Below, piece by piece: positions 1 to 11,967 of a stretch of DNA of 64,000 nucleotides (the first letter of the stretch is position 1; every line of letters begins with the position of its first letter). This DNA comes from Neocallimastix lanati (nom. inval.). Taxonomy: Eukaryota; Neocallimastigomycota; Neocallimastigomycetes; Neocallimastigales; Neocallimastigaceae. Where the stretch lies: positions 777,501-841,500 of the forward strand of contig JACVTC010000018.1 of assembly GCA_016946835.1 (NCBI GenBank), read 5' to 3'. A program made the position numbers and the translations under genes. Under the pieces are notes generated by a model. That model saw nothing but the letters and a program-made list of their open reading frames with translations, searched no databases and had not been told where the DNA came from.

Positions 1-888
1 AATTATATTTTAAAATAATTATTACAATATATTAATATTTATGCATTTAATTTAAAATAATTAAGTACTAGTGATTAATTATCAAAAAAAAATATTAATG
101 AAGTTGATATTATTATAAACCTCAAATTGTTTATTAAGAGTCTTATATAACTCTAATTAAATATAATAAAAAGTTTTTGCACTATTTATATTGAACACCA
201 ATTTAGCTACCAGCCAAATACGATCAAGCTAAATATATATATATATATATATATATTTTTTTTGAGATTTAAATATAAAATATGGAAATCCTGAAATATA
301 TTTTTAAAATTTAAGTTTTTAAGTGAAATATTTTCTTATTTTATTGAATAAATATTGAAATGCTCTAAAGATTTGAAACAATGAAACCATTTAATGTTAA
401 ATTAATTAGGAAATGATTTTTTTTGACAAACGAGAATTTAAATAATTTTTATTATTCCATTTGATAACAATATATTTATTTAATATTTTTTAAAATAAAT
501 TAATATTACAGTAACATTTTAAAATTTTGAAAATTTAAATTTTAAAATTTTAAAACAAATATTTTAATTAATACAATAAAAATTAGAAAATATTTCTAAA
601 ATTGTTTATAAAGTCATAAATGGATTAAGATATTCTAAGGACTGAAATTTTTTGAAATTAAAGTAATTTGAATTTAACAAAATAAACAATGAAATTTTAT
701 TATATTTTAGATACCAATTTAAATTTTGAAGGTATAAAATATATTTCATTAAAGTAAATAAACAAAAAAAGTTAACCTAAGAAGTAATTTTAATTTCAAA
801 ATTTTATATAAATTTGTTTCATAAAAATTTAAATATATTATTTTTTATACAAATAAGTTTTTATTAAAAATTATAAAATATAAAATTA
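1..888. other. 5' flank of SGNH gene 1, duplicated upstream of SGNH gene 2
   Basis: AT-rich non-coding sequence with no open frame of note. It aligns along its whole length by eye with 20700-21563, the flank of the second SGNH gene; shared landmarks include the segment around 61-120 (aattaagtactagtgattaa) and the stretch just before the start codon. Promoter elements are probably within the last few hundred bases, but no specific motif can be defended in such biased DNA. Confidence 0.7.
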
Positions 889-1947
889 ATGATGAATATG
901 AATTATAAATTTTCAGTTATTATTATACTACTTTTTTCTATATTCTTTGTTGAATTAGAATATGCTTTTACTATAAAAGAATCGAAAACTCATAGATTAT
1001 TACTACATTGTAAGAAAAAATGCCAAAACAAAAATATGAAATCAAAAAGATTTTGTAAGAAATGTCATTCTTTAGGAATGTTTAATAAAAATGAAATGTT
1101 AGAGAAGAAAAATTCATTAGTAATGTTATCTAATTCTTCAAAATTTGATTATAATAAAATTGAAAATTTGATAGTTTTTGGTGATTCTCATTCAGCAGTT
1201 CTTACCAATTTTACTGATATGTCATATACTGGATGGAATTTTTCTGGTGGTAAAAATTGGCCATTGTACTTAATAGATTTTAATAATATTAAATTATGGA
1301 ATTATGCTGTAAGAGGTGCGTATATAAATAAAAAATTTTCAAAATTTGTAAATAATATTGATTTAGAAAAACAATACACGTATTATTATGAAAATATGTC
1401 GGAAGGAAAACAATTCTCAAATGTGTGGAATAAATATAATTCATTATATGTATTTTGGTTTGGTACTTGTGATATTGGGTGGAGAATTAAAGGAACTAAC
1501 AAAGAAATTATTGAAAACCTATTTAATGTTATTAAAAGAATATATGATGTTGGTGCAAGAAATATATTGATACTGGGAGCTCCCCCTTTGTATAGAATAC
1601 CATATCGTAAAAATTATAACCAGTGTAAAGGTATTTCAGATGGCGAATGTATAGAAGTTTTGAAAAAAGAAGTTTTAGAATTCAATAATGAAATAATAAA
1701 ATTATCAAAAATATTTTTCAAAAAATATTCATATATGAATCTTATCTATTATAGTACTGTGAATATATTTGAAGATATAATTAAAAATTGTTATGAATAT
1801 GGATTTAAAGATTGTATTAATTCATGGGGAGGAAACAAAAAAAAGAATGTTAGTGATTTTTTTTGGGCTAATTCACATATATCATATCCAGCAAATATAA
1901 TTCTAGCAAAAAATATAAATGAATTACTCAACTCTCTAAATAAGTAA
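889..1947 (+). CDS. Secreted SGNH/GDSL-hydrolase-like protein, copy 1 (catalytic motifs eroded)
   Basis: A 352-residue protein. It opens with a hydrophobic signal peptide (about residues 5-26), then a Lys-rich Cys segment with two C-x-K-C type motifs (about 41-60), then an SGNH hydrolase domain. Block I is kept as FGDSHS with the nucleophile Ser near residue 100. The block III position reads GTCD near 192, where the paralogue at 21564 has GTND, and the C-terminal acid/His block reads ANSH near 327, where the paralogue has FDSH. The oxyanion Asn and catalytic Asp therefore appear lost. The paralogue starts at the Met matching position 892, which may be the true start. Family members are lipases, carbohydrate esterases or acyltransferases; gut-fungal relatives include CE16-like acetylesterases. 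This copy may be inactive or a binding protein. Confidence 0.8.
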   Translation: MMNMNYKFSVIIILLFSIFFVELEYAFTIKESKTHRLLLHCKKKCQNKNMKSKRFCKKCHSLGMFNKNEMLEKKNSLVMLSNSSKFDYNKIENLIVFGDSHSAVLTNFTDMSYTGWNFSGGKNWPLYLIDFNNIKLWNYAVRGAYINKKFSKFVNNIDLEKQYTYYYENMSEGKQFSNVWNKYNSLYVFWFGTCDIGWRIKGTNKEIIENLFNVIKRIYDVGARNILILGAPPLYRIPYRKNYNQCKGISDGECIEVLKKEVLEFNNEIIKLSKIFFKKYSYMNLIYYSTVNIFEDIIKNCYEYGFKDCINSWGGNKKKNVSDFFWANSHISYPANIILAKNINELLNSLNK

Positions 1948-3059
1948 ATCAGTATCATAACAATTATATGTATTCATTAATCATTAATAATTATATATAG
2001 TCGCAGTGTATTTCAGAATTCCCTATTTCTCTAAATATTTTATGTTATTATTATCTTCTTTTTATTTAATTTTAAAAAATATTTATATTATATATATATA
2101 TAAAAATAAAAAACAATATATAATTTAAAATATTAAATTAGAAAAAGAAAATATTCTTTTAAAGGTGTAAATATAATTGTGTATTAAATTAATTTGTTTT
2201 GTGTTAAAATTTCTTTGCCTCGCATTAGCATTAATTTATAAAATTCAATTATAAAATTATATATTGTAAAAAAAAATAAATGTTCCCACTAAAATAATAA
2301 TATATTATATATATTAAAATAATAAAAAATCATAACTATTATAACTATTAGCAAAAAGTTAATGTTGAATTTTGAATTATTTAATATATTTATATAACTA
2401 ATTATTATTTTTTAACTAATTATTATTTTTAAAAGAAAAAATTATTATATCATATTTATATGTTATTATTTCTAACTATATTTAAAAGTTTTATATTTTT
2501 ATAAAATTTAACTGGTAAATTATTTTTAAGGGTTAGGAAATAAATTTTCAACAAAATAAAAATAATAAAAAACTTCTCTTATAAAATAGGTCTTTAAAAT
2601 ATTTAAAGATCATAAATTTAATAGTATACTTTAATAAATTTTATAATTATTAAAATATGATAATTTTTATTAAGGAATTTTCTATCAGTGATAAAAAAAT
2701 TAAACAATTAATACTTTTAAAATAGAAAATTAGTTAACGATTTAATTGTTAGTAAAATAAATAAAATATTAATATAACAAATATAATGAATTTTGTCATG
2801 ATAATTTCAAATTAACCGTCCGATAAATTTTATTATTAATATAAATATTAAAAATTTATATTTATATTAATTTAAGGAATAATGTTATAAACTTTAGTAT
2901 ATATTATGTAATATATTTGGTCAATAGTATTGAAATATTTATTTGAGTTTTTATTTTTATTAAGATTTTTAGTTAGAGTCTATTAGAGAAAAATAAATAT
3001 ATTTATAAATATTTTTATTTTTATAATTTTATTTTTTAATGTTATTATTCATATAGATT
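1948..3059. other. AT-rich intergenic sequence
   Basis: No open frame or RNA gene recognised; mono- and dinucleotide-rich spacer after the SGNH gene. Confidence 0.6.
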
Positions 3060-3430
3060 TTGAATTTGTTAATATAACCTTGATCAATTCAATGCTGAAG
3101 ATTTGATTTCCATCATAAGGGCAAATTGCTTTATATTGTCAGAAAACCTGACATTGATTTTATTGAACTTGAATCACCATCATAGTCTACTTCAGAATAA
3201 AAATTAAAATTTTAAATTTAAAATATTGATTTATACAAGCCATGTTTATCATAATTACTTATACTATAATATTAGAATAATCAATTATCATTAAAAATTC
3301 TTAAGTTGATCTTCTTAAGTTGATATACCCTGCATAATCAGCATTCATAAATATTTTTAAATGTTTCTGCTTTAAGAACTTAATTCCATAATCTGTTGTA
3401 TATTTCAAGTATTTAAGTATTTTTTTTGAA
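3060..3430 (-). mobile_element. Fossil fragment of a Ty1/Copia element (RNase H region)
   Basis: Reading the minus strand gives broken pieces of a Copia RNase H domain, such as ILKYLKYTTDYGIKF, MNADYAG and KSMSGFLT, in the same order as in the larger elements of this window. Many breaks; an old copy. No LTR could be assigned to it. Confidence 0.6.
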
Positions 3431-4019
3431 TTGTAGTATTATTAGTTAAATGCATATAAAGAATTAAAGATTAGGGTTAGTTATTTTTAATATAAATATT
3501 ATTTATAAGGTCTCATGAGATAAATAATTACAATAGCTTTTTAGAGATAATCTTAAGTTATATCTATTTTAATAATTTTAATAAAAGACATAATTTATAT
3601 TTTGAATATAAAATATAATTTTAATCATATATTTACAAATAAATTTATATTTAATATTCCTATTTTTATAAAAATGAAATTTTATTTTATAATATATTTT
3701 TAGTAAATTTATATTCATTAAATACATTTTATATAAATAAAAGATATAAAAGTAATGAATATAAATATTTAAAAATTATTATTAATTTTTTTTTGTATTA
3801 TATTCAAATACAAAATATATATAATTAGAAAATTATTTTTGAAAAAATAAAAAAAATAATAAATTATATTAATAATAAATAAAATTTATTATTATTTAAA
3901 TATTTTATTTTATTTTTTTTATAAAAAGTAAACAGAAAAATATTTATATATTTCTTTACTAAAAATTTCAGTCTATATTTGATCAAATATGTAACTATAT
4001 AATAAATATAAATTTTAAT
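3431..4019. other. AT-rich intergenic sequence
   Basis: No gene seen. The final five bases before the Copia insertion (4020-4024, tcctt) are the left target-site duplication of the element that follows. Confidence 0.6.
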
Positions 4020-4024
4020 TCCTT

Positions 4025-4293
4025 TGTGAAAAACAAATTTATAAATCTAAGACAAACACTGTATTAATAAAAACAATATAACAAAGTATTTTATGTTATG
4101 AGTAATATTATAAAATGTTTATTAATAATTTTTATTATGAGGATATATATATTTTTCTAAGAGATATTTTTACATTAAATTTATTTCATATTTTATATCT
4201 TAGTTAACATTATTTAATTTAATTAAAGATTAATTATTGGTTGATATAAATTAATAATATAAATAAATGTATGTAACGATTTCGTCTCTAACA
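4025..4293 (-). repeat. 3' LTR of Copia A
   Basis: 269 bp, identical by eye to 9797-10065; bounded by the internal purine tract on one side and the tcctt target duplication on the other. Confidence 0.95.
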
Positions 4294-7200
4294 TTCCCCC
4301 ACAATTATAACCTATTTTTTAAGGTTATAATTGATTATTTTTTTTATTTTAAAAAACTTAAGTTAATAAATTTTTAAGTCCATTGGCTGTGTTAATAATG
4401 AATTTCTAAATTTATCCATGGAAGATCCGTTTAGATATTTCGTAAAGCCATCTGCTAAATTGTTTTGAGATTTTACATATTTCAATATTATTTTATTGCT
4501 CTTTACTAATTCTCTTACATAGTGCAATCTTATGTCCATATGCTTTGTTCTTGGATTAATCGATTGGTTTTTTGCATTATAGATTGCGGCTTTATTGTCT
4601 ATGTTGACTTCAATACCACTGATGTTGTATTTTAATTCCTTCAATAAATTTATGTACCACATGCAATGTTTGCTACATTCGCTAAGACTATAATATTCGG
4701 CCTCAGCTGTGGAAGTCGATACACAATGCTGTAGTTTTGAACACCAACTAGTAGGTGAATCTCCTATTGTAATTACAAATCCTGTAGTCGATCTTCTTGT
4801 TTTTGTGTCCCCAGCGTAGTCTGCATCTACGAAAGCTTTGACATTTGAGTTTCTTGATATGTTAATACCATATTTTATTGTTCCCTTTAAATATTTTAAT
4901 ATTCGTTTTAAATTTTCCCAATCTTCCAAGTTAGGTTCTTTTGATTTTTGTGCTGCTTTGGATACTGCATATAATATATCGGGTCTAGTACAGATACCTA
5001 AGTATAATAAGCTTCCAACAGCGCTTCTATAAGTAGTTTCATTCATTTTCGTTTTTCTTAATTCTTCATTTTCAATTGGTGTTATATTACGAATAGGAGT
5101 AGCACTTGACAATCCATATTTGATAATTATATCGTTTATATATCTTTCTTGATTTAAGAAATAACCGTTTTTATGCTTTACAAATTTTATTCCTATTATG
5201 AAATTGACTTCACCGATTTCTTTTATTTTGAATTTATTTTTTATCATATTTTTGATTTGATCTACTTTTGCTTTGTTACCTGCAAGTAGTATATCGTCCA
5301 CATAAACAGCTATGAGGCATGTAATCTTGTTATGTTTATCTGTTGTAAAGTATATACATGGTTCACAAGTCAATCTTTTGAAGCCAATGTTTAGTAGATG
5401 CCCATTTAATTCATTGTTCCATTCCATTCCGCTTTGCTTTAAACCATATATGGCTTTCTTGAGTTTCCAGATGTATTTCTTGTGATCGGGATGTCCTTTT
5501 GGAGGCTCCATGTATATTTCTTCCTTTAGATGAGCGTTTAAATAAGCAGCATTAACATCTATTTGTTCTATTTGGAAATTATTTCTTGCAGCTATATGTG
5601 TAAATATTCTTATCGAATCTAGTTTTAAGGTGGGTGCAAATGTATCTTTATAGTCTATTCCATGTTGCTGTGTGAACCCTTTTGCTACAAGTCTTGTTTT
5701 TCTTTTGACTATGTCCCCTTTAGAATTTCTTTTGTATTTGAATATTAGTCTAGATTTGATAATATTAGCTTCTTCTGGGATTTCATCTTTATTTACTTGT
5801 TCATAAACTTTTAGGTCTCTCAAGTTGCCAAATTCATTTTCAGCAGAGTTAAACCATTCTTCTTGATCTTCGAGGTTGTATATATCGTCATAGTCTAAAG
5901 GTTCTCTTAAATTTTTATTTAATACTTGATTGTTACATATAAAAGTATTATTATTGTTAGGTGTTTGGTTTCCTTTAACTTTATTGTTTTGGTTGCTTAT
6001 AATACTGTTGATATTCATATCGTTTGTTTCAGAATGAATGTTCGTATTTAAATGATTGTTGTTGTTTTTTGTTTGATTAGTGTTGATGTTATTATCATTG
6101 CTTTGAGTAGTATTAATAGTGTTATTTTGATTATTATTGATGTTGTTATTTTTGATAGTGCTGGTAACTTTGGGTTGATTTGTGCTATTAGTTGTATTTA
6201 GAGTAGAAGTGTTATTAGTGTTTTGGTCTTTTCCTTGTTTATTGAAATGAACTGTGCTTTTGTTTATGCTGTTTTCTGGAATAAATATTGATGCTGGTTT
6301 TGCGTTAATAGGATTTTTTGTGTAAGAGTTATTGTAGTAATAAGAACTACTATTCCCCCAAATTTCATAATTGGGAATAAAATTTTGATGGTCAGTACAG
6401 CAATTAGTCGTATAAAAATCTCCAGGATTGGATTCAAAAAATTCAACACTACGTGAGAGTATTATTTTATTGTTAGATGTGTCTAAAATTTTATAAGCTC
6501 TGGGGTTATCTGAATAACCAAGAAAAATACCAGGAGAAGCATTATTTTGAAATTTTGTTCTAAAGGATTTTGGGATGTAGTAATAGACTTTACATCCAAA
6601 TACTCTTATATTTGAATAATCTACTTTTGATTTGTTTAGCCGTTCATATGGGATGATGTTGTTGATTCCACGATGTGGTAGTCGATTATGTATATAATTA
6701 GAGGTGTGAACGGCGTCTTCCCAAAAGTGTTTACTCAGCTTAGCATCGTTAAGCATTACTTTGGCAGATGAGATTAGAGTTCCATTGAATCGCTCAGCTC
6801 TTCCATTTTGCTGAGGATTGTGTGGAACAGTAAATTGTTGAATGATTCCGTAAGATTGACAGAAGTCCTTGAAGTTATTATTGCGGAATTCCGTACCATT
6901 ATCAGACCGTAAATATTTTATTCTAGTATTGTACAAATTTTTTACGTTATTGAACCATTTATAAAAAGCGGGAAATGTGTAATCTTTACCTTTTAGAAAA
7001 AGAACCCAACCGTATCTAGAGTAATCGTCTAAAATAGTAAAAAAATATTTGTTTCCGTGAATGGATTCAGGTAATGGACCTACCAAGTCCAAGTGTAGTA
7101 GTTCAAAGATATGCTTAGTTGTATTGATATTTTTTGAATAAGGTTTGTTTTTAATCTTGGATTGAGCACATAGAGGACATTTTAATTTGATATCTGTCTT

Positions 7201-9268
7201 AAGTAATTTGTTTTTAATTGATTTTATATCGAAGTGACTAAACCTTCTGTGCCATAAATTTAATTTATCAGGAATCTTCATGTTAATATAGTTGATTTCA
7301 TCATTTGTGTTTCTGGTATTATTGTCGTGTAGAAATATACGTTGGGTTGATAACCAAATGTTGAATGTGTTATTTGCATTTGAAATAATATTGGCGATTT
7401 TGTTTTGGTATTTGTCATAGATCGTGACATATGATTTGTTGTGATTGGTGTTAAATAAAATTTTATAATTTTGTTTAATTAAGTTTCCAATTGATATTAA
7501 ATTTTTATTGATTAATGGTGAGTAATAAACATCTTCGATTGTAAATTCGTATTCATTAATGTATCCTATGAAGGTGCCTACTTTATTAATGATAATCGAT
7601 TGATTATTTGCAAAAAATATTTTTTCATTGCAATATTTAATATTTGTGAGTTTATCTAGTCTGTTGGTGATGTTGATTGAAGCTCCTGAATCTAAGGTCC
7701 AACAGATTAATTCTTTATTAATAGACTTTGTTGATTTATTTTTATTATCTATTAAGTCTATAGTATTTGATTCATTTGTGTTGTAATCTTGAGAAAAACA
7801 CTCTGCATATATATCGTTATAGTTGTTTCTTTGAATGTTATCTATAACCTTTTTGTTTTTTATATTTGATTTATTATAATTGTTTTTTCTTTTAAAATTT
7901 GTATTGCTTCGTCTTCTTAATTGGTTTCTTTTTCTTTTAAAGCAATTGTAAAAGAAATGCCCTCTTTTACCACAGTAGTTGCATTTTATATTTGGTCGTT
8001 TTGTATTTTTATTGATATTCTTGATTGTATCGTTTTGATTTTTCTTGATTCTTTTTGTATGTACTCTCAGCTGAAAAAATGTTTTTATTATTGTTTTCTT
8101 TAATGTAATTTGATTCTGTTAGATTGGATAACAAGATTTGTGGTATTACATTTTTTACATAATCGGTACATTTTTCCCAATCACTGTTGTATTGAAATAC
8201 ATTGATGAAGCGAAGGTTTTCCGGTAGCGCCCTATTCAAAATACCGACTTTTGTGCTGGTGCTTAGATCTTCATCTATTTTTTCTAATTCTTCAATAGTG
8301 TTTTGAAGATCTGCCATAAATATATTTATATCTTGTTCTTCTTCGAACTTTAACTCGTTTAGTTTTTTCTTTAGTTCTAACTTTCTAGATTCCTTTGATT
8401 TAGTAAATGATTTCTCTAAGAGTTTCCAAACTTGATGAGCTGTTTTTCCATTTCCCTTTACTATTTCTTGAGTCTTTTCTCCTAAGGTGTTAAGTATCAT
8501 CCACTTTGCTGTAATATCGTTGTTAATGTCATTTTCATTAGTATTTTTAGCATATACTAATGTGTTGTCAAATTGGTCTTCCGTGTAGTTTAATATGTCC
8601 TCTTTGATGTCTTTCTTTCTTAATTTCTTAATTTTTTCTTTAGTGGCGTAAAGTACTAGATCATTTATGGTCAATAAATAAAGGATGTTTCCTTTCCATC
8701 TCGGATAATTTTCAGTTGTTAATTCAATTACTCTATTGAAATTCTCAGAGTAATTGAAATTCACTATCTTCCTTGGATTGTCAGTAGCTTCCACGTTGAT
8801 TACTTGATTAATTCTTTTTGGTGTCATTTTATTCTTTATTAATAATTGAAGTAATATTAATATATCTTATATTTAATTTTTAATATTGTTTTAAATTATT
8901 TAATATCAGAAGAGAATTTTGTGTTTTAGGATATTCTATTTTATATATATTATTTTTATTATTTTATTAATTATATATTAAAATTATATATATTTATATT
9001 AAAAATAAATTTTGTTTATATTATATATGTCCTTTGATTCGTATATAAAAATAAAAAATATAAACCATTTAAATTCATTGGGTACTATTAATAGTAACCA
9101 ATTTTGTTTTGTATATATATATATTGTTGTGAATATTGAAATTACTTTGTCTATAACTATAAATGTATTTGATTGCTTTTATTCTATATTAATTTAATTT
9201 AAATTTTATTTATTTTTAACCCCTAGTTTTAATGACATAAATTACTATTATTTATTTCAATTATTTTC

Positions 9269-9472
9269 AACATAGTTAGTTGTCAATTATTTTTATTTAA
9301 TAGTCAATTATTTACAACTTAACCAGTTGATATTTATTTTATTTTTATTTTTATTCAACCTAGCTAGTTGACAATTATTTATATTTTAATATCAATTATT
9401 TACAACTTAGCTAGTTTGCATTTATTTTTTATTTTCAATAATTCTCAACTTAGATGAACTAGTTGACTATTA
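9269..9472 (-). repeat. Leader hairpin array of Copia A (about five units)
   Basis: About five diverged units spaced roughly 45 bp, each with a short palindromic core of the type CAACctaGCTAGTTG, for example at 9269, 9314, 9356, 9400 and 9447. The array lies between the primer-binding site and gag. The sequence differs from the arrays of the other elements in the window, but position and design match. Confidence 0.7.
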
Positions 9473-9535
9473 TTTTATTTTATTTTTTATTTTATTTATT
9501 TTATTATTTTTATTTATATAATTATGTATATATAT

Positions 9536-9539
<4 letters not shown>

Positions 9540-9570
<31 letters not shown>
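9540..9570. repeat. Poly-T tract in Copia A leader
   Basis: About 30 consecutive T residues, i.e. poly-A in element orientation, upstream of the hairpin array. Copia C has long A tracts in the same zone of its leader. Confidence 0.9.
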
Positions 9571-9576
<6 letters not shown>

Positions 9577-9765
9577 TCAAAAATAACTATGACCTATTAC
9601 AATATATTCTCACCTTTGTTTTGTAATATTTGTCTATTAATATTGGTTATTACTTTTTGTTTCTATAATGAATATTATGAAAATAATAAAAATATAATTT
9701 TATTAGTTAGGATATTAATGATAAATTGATTTTATGTTTTATTTATTCCAACTTAGCTTTATTGA

Positions 9766-9796
9766 TAGCTCAACTGAAGAGTTGAGACTCTTAATC
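9766..9796 (-). promoter_or_regulatory. Primer-binding site of Copia A, complementary to a tRNA-Lys(CUU) 5' half
   Basis: The + strand here reads like the D-arm to anticodon-loop part of a eukaryotic tRNA-Lys(CUU): tagctcaa, then gttgagactcttaatc, ending exactly at the LTR border. The element strand is therefore complementary to a tRNA fragment ending just after the anticodon. Copia-type elements are known to prime from cleaved tRNA halves. Confidence 0.75.
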
Positions 9797-10065
9797 TGTG
9801 AAAAACAAATTTATAAATCTAAGACAAACACTGTATTAATAAAAACAATATAACAAAGTATTTTATGTTATGAGTAATATTATAAAATGTTTATTAATAA
9901 TTTTTATTATGAGGATATATATATTTTTCTAAGAGATATTTTTACATTAAATTTATTTCATATTTTATATCTTAGTTAACATTATTTAATTTAATTAAAG
10001 ATTAATTATTGGTTGATATAAATTAATAATATAAATAAATGTATGTAACGATTTCGTCTCTAACA
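9797..10065 (-). repeat. 5' LTR of Copia A
   Basis: 269 bp, identical by eye to 4025-4293; followed by the right target duplication tcctt at 10066-10070. Confidence 0.95.
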
Positions 10066-10589
10066 TCCTTTTATTAAGATTAATTATACAGTTATTTAAA
10101 GTATAGTAATATGAAAAGTATATTTCATTATAATATTATTTTAATTGATTATTTATATTAATAATAAAATAAGCAAAAAAAAAAAAAAAAAGAAAAAAGA
10201 GAAGAATACTTTATATTATTATATATAATTATTTTTCTAATTTAAATTTTTTTAAAAAAAGTATAAATATTAAGTATATTTATATATTTTTAATAATATA
10301 TTTACTTATTTAAAAAATATTTTATTCATATAATATATTATCAAAAAAAATTAAAAATATTTAAATTATAAACCTTTAATAATATTATTGTTTTTCAATG
10401 CATACTATAATAAAAGAATTACTTAAATATATAATATATAAAATTACTTTAATGCATTATCATTATTAAAATAAAGATATTACATTTACATTTAAATGTT
10501 TTTTTTTAATTATATTTCCTATTAATTCAATTTAATATTATAATAATTTATTTAAAAGTTAGATTTTTATGTTATGTACAAAAATATTT

Positions 10590-10790
10590 TATTCAAATTT
10601 TTAATTTACTAAAGATCTTATAATATAATATAATTTGAAAAGTAGAAATCTTTTTTTATATTATGTAAGAATTAAGAATAGTATATATATTTAATTTTGT
10701 ACATTTTATAGTATTTATATTCAACATATAGTCAACATAATATGTGGCCTATTACTATTATTAGTCACACATATCTTATACTAATATATT
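10590..10790 (-). repeat. Diverged LTR-like repeat, family E
   Basis: Shares the succession 'gtaga..tctttttttat', 'tttatagtatttat' and 'aatatgtggcctattactatta' with 39730-39845, and in inverted orientation with the LTR-like sequence at 20365-20728. Boundaries are uncertain. Probably an old solo LTR; the 10071-10589 flank shows nothing else. Confidence 0.4.
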
Positions 10791-10896
10791 ATTGTAAGAT
10801 ATATATATATTTTTTTTTTTTTTTTTATTTTTTTAGACAGGGAAGAGAATACACTTCCAAAACTTTATTAAATTTTATTTTAAAAAATACATGTAG

Positions 10897-11259
10897 GTGA
10901 AAAGTACATTTGAAATTAAAAATAAAAAAATAAAAAATAAAAAAATAAAAAAGCTCGAAAATACTATGTATTTCGGCAAGTTGTACTATGCGGGAATTTT
11001 TCCCTTCCTATCAAATAAAAAAGAAATAAAACCTAGAAGTAACATCTTTAAAATAGATAGTGTGGTGTCCACTAAACTCTCCCAGGACTCATCATTTATT
11101 GAACTACTAGGGAGAGATTCATCCTTCGTAGCAATAGATGACGATCCTGTATTATCATTATGCCTTATCAGTACGACGTCGAAGCTCTTGGATAAGTTTG
11201 ATATTTTGCAATACCTATCAAATAATAGAAGATATATATATATAACATTACTCCTTTAA
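10897..11259 (+). other. Unrecognised repeated open frame (120 aa)
   Basis: An open frame of 120 residues, clearly less AT-rich than its surroundings over 10950-11220. It starts with a Lys/Ile/Asn run and then has a Ser/Asp-rich stretch (SSFIELLGRDSSFVAIDDD). I recognise no family. A decayed second copy exists at about 31280-31440, where 'atctttaaa..aga.tgagtggt.tct.ttaaa.tctc' and 'gagaatt' line up. Being repeated, and lying near LTR-like sequence, it is more likely part of an unknown transposable element than a host gene. The ATG is weakly supported; only the part after about residue 20 looks coding. Confidence 0.4.
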
Positions 11260-11299
11260 TTAATATAATTATAAATATTTATATTTTTGTTTCTAACAT

Positions 11300-11415
11300 A
11301 TAATATAATATAATATAATATAATATAATATAATATAATATAATATAATATTATATTATATAATATAATATAATATAATATAATATAATATAATATAATA
11401 TAATATAATATAATA
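11300..11415. repeat. AATAT pentanucleotide microsatellite
   Basis: About 20 units of a 5-bp aatat repeat. A shorter run occupies the matching position (24549-24619) beside the second dehydrogenase copy, so it predates the block duplication. Confidence 0.9.
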
Positions 11416-11967
11416 TATTAATATAAAACTAATATATTAAATTTATATATATTTAAATTGTAAATACAGAATTTTATAAGAAATTAGATTTTAAAATTTA
11501 ATTTATATTTAATTTATATTTAATTTATATTTAATTTTTTTATATTAAATATTTATTTTATTTTCCGAAATATTGAAATTTTATTAAATAATGTTCATGA
11601 TTTTTTGATGAATAAATTTTTATTTTAAGTTTGTTATTTAATTATTACAAAAAAATGATTAAGTTGATATTTTTTAAAATGCAAATTTAGTCTAATACTT
11701 ATTTTAGTTTCTTATAGGTAAAATATTTTTAATAATAGAATATAAAAAAAAATTATTACTTATATTCGATTTAAAGAATATAATAATATTATTTAATTGT
11801 TTTATTTGAATTATCAATAGTCATTTTTTACATAATTTAAACATTAAAAATAGATACAATTTTTTAATAAATTTAATTAATTTACATATAAAGAGTATAT
11901 ATAAGTTTTGTTTTTTTTAAATATTAATTAATTGATTTCAATAAATAAGATAACAAATTATTATTAA

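Larger units (their letters stand above)
4025..10065 (-). mobile_element. Ty1/Copia LTR retrotransposon A, very young, broken by about one interruption
   Basis: Two 269-bp LTRs, identical by eye, start TGTTAG and end CACA in element orientation. A 5-bp target duplication tcctt lies at 4020-4024 and 10066-10070. Next to the downstream LTR is a purine tract (tgtgggggaa); next to the upstream LTR is a tRNA-Lys-type primer-binding site. Order in element sense: LTR, primer site, leader with hairpin repeats, gag (about 8.0-8.8 kb), protease, GAG-pre-integrase with LNLWHRRF, integrase, Asn/Thr-rich linker, reverse transcriptase (YVDDIL) and RNase H, ending near 4363. The integrase-before-reverse-transcriptase order defines Copia. 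Coding capacity is nearly whole, with about one break. Identical LTRs mean a very recent insertion, probably after the block duplication because copy 2 lacks it. Confidence 0.95.

Noticed and set aside
9463-9729. 88-aa hydrophobic forward frame
   Set aside because: Made of the poly-T tract (Phe run) and AT-rich leader of Copia A; no family signal.
9766-9796. Possible tRNA-Lys gene
   Set aside because: Only the 5' half of a tRNA is present and it stops exactly at the LTR border; it is a primer-binding site. No complete tRNA or rRNA gene was seen anywhere.
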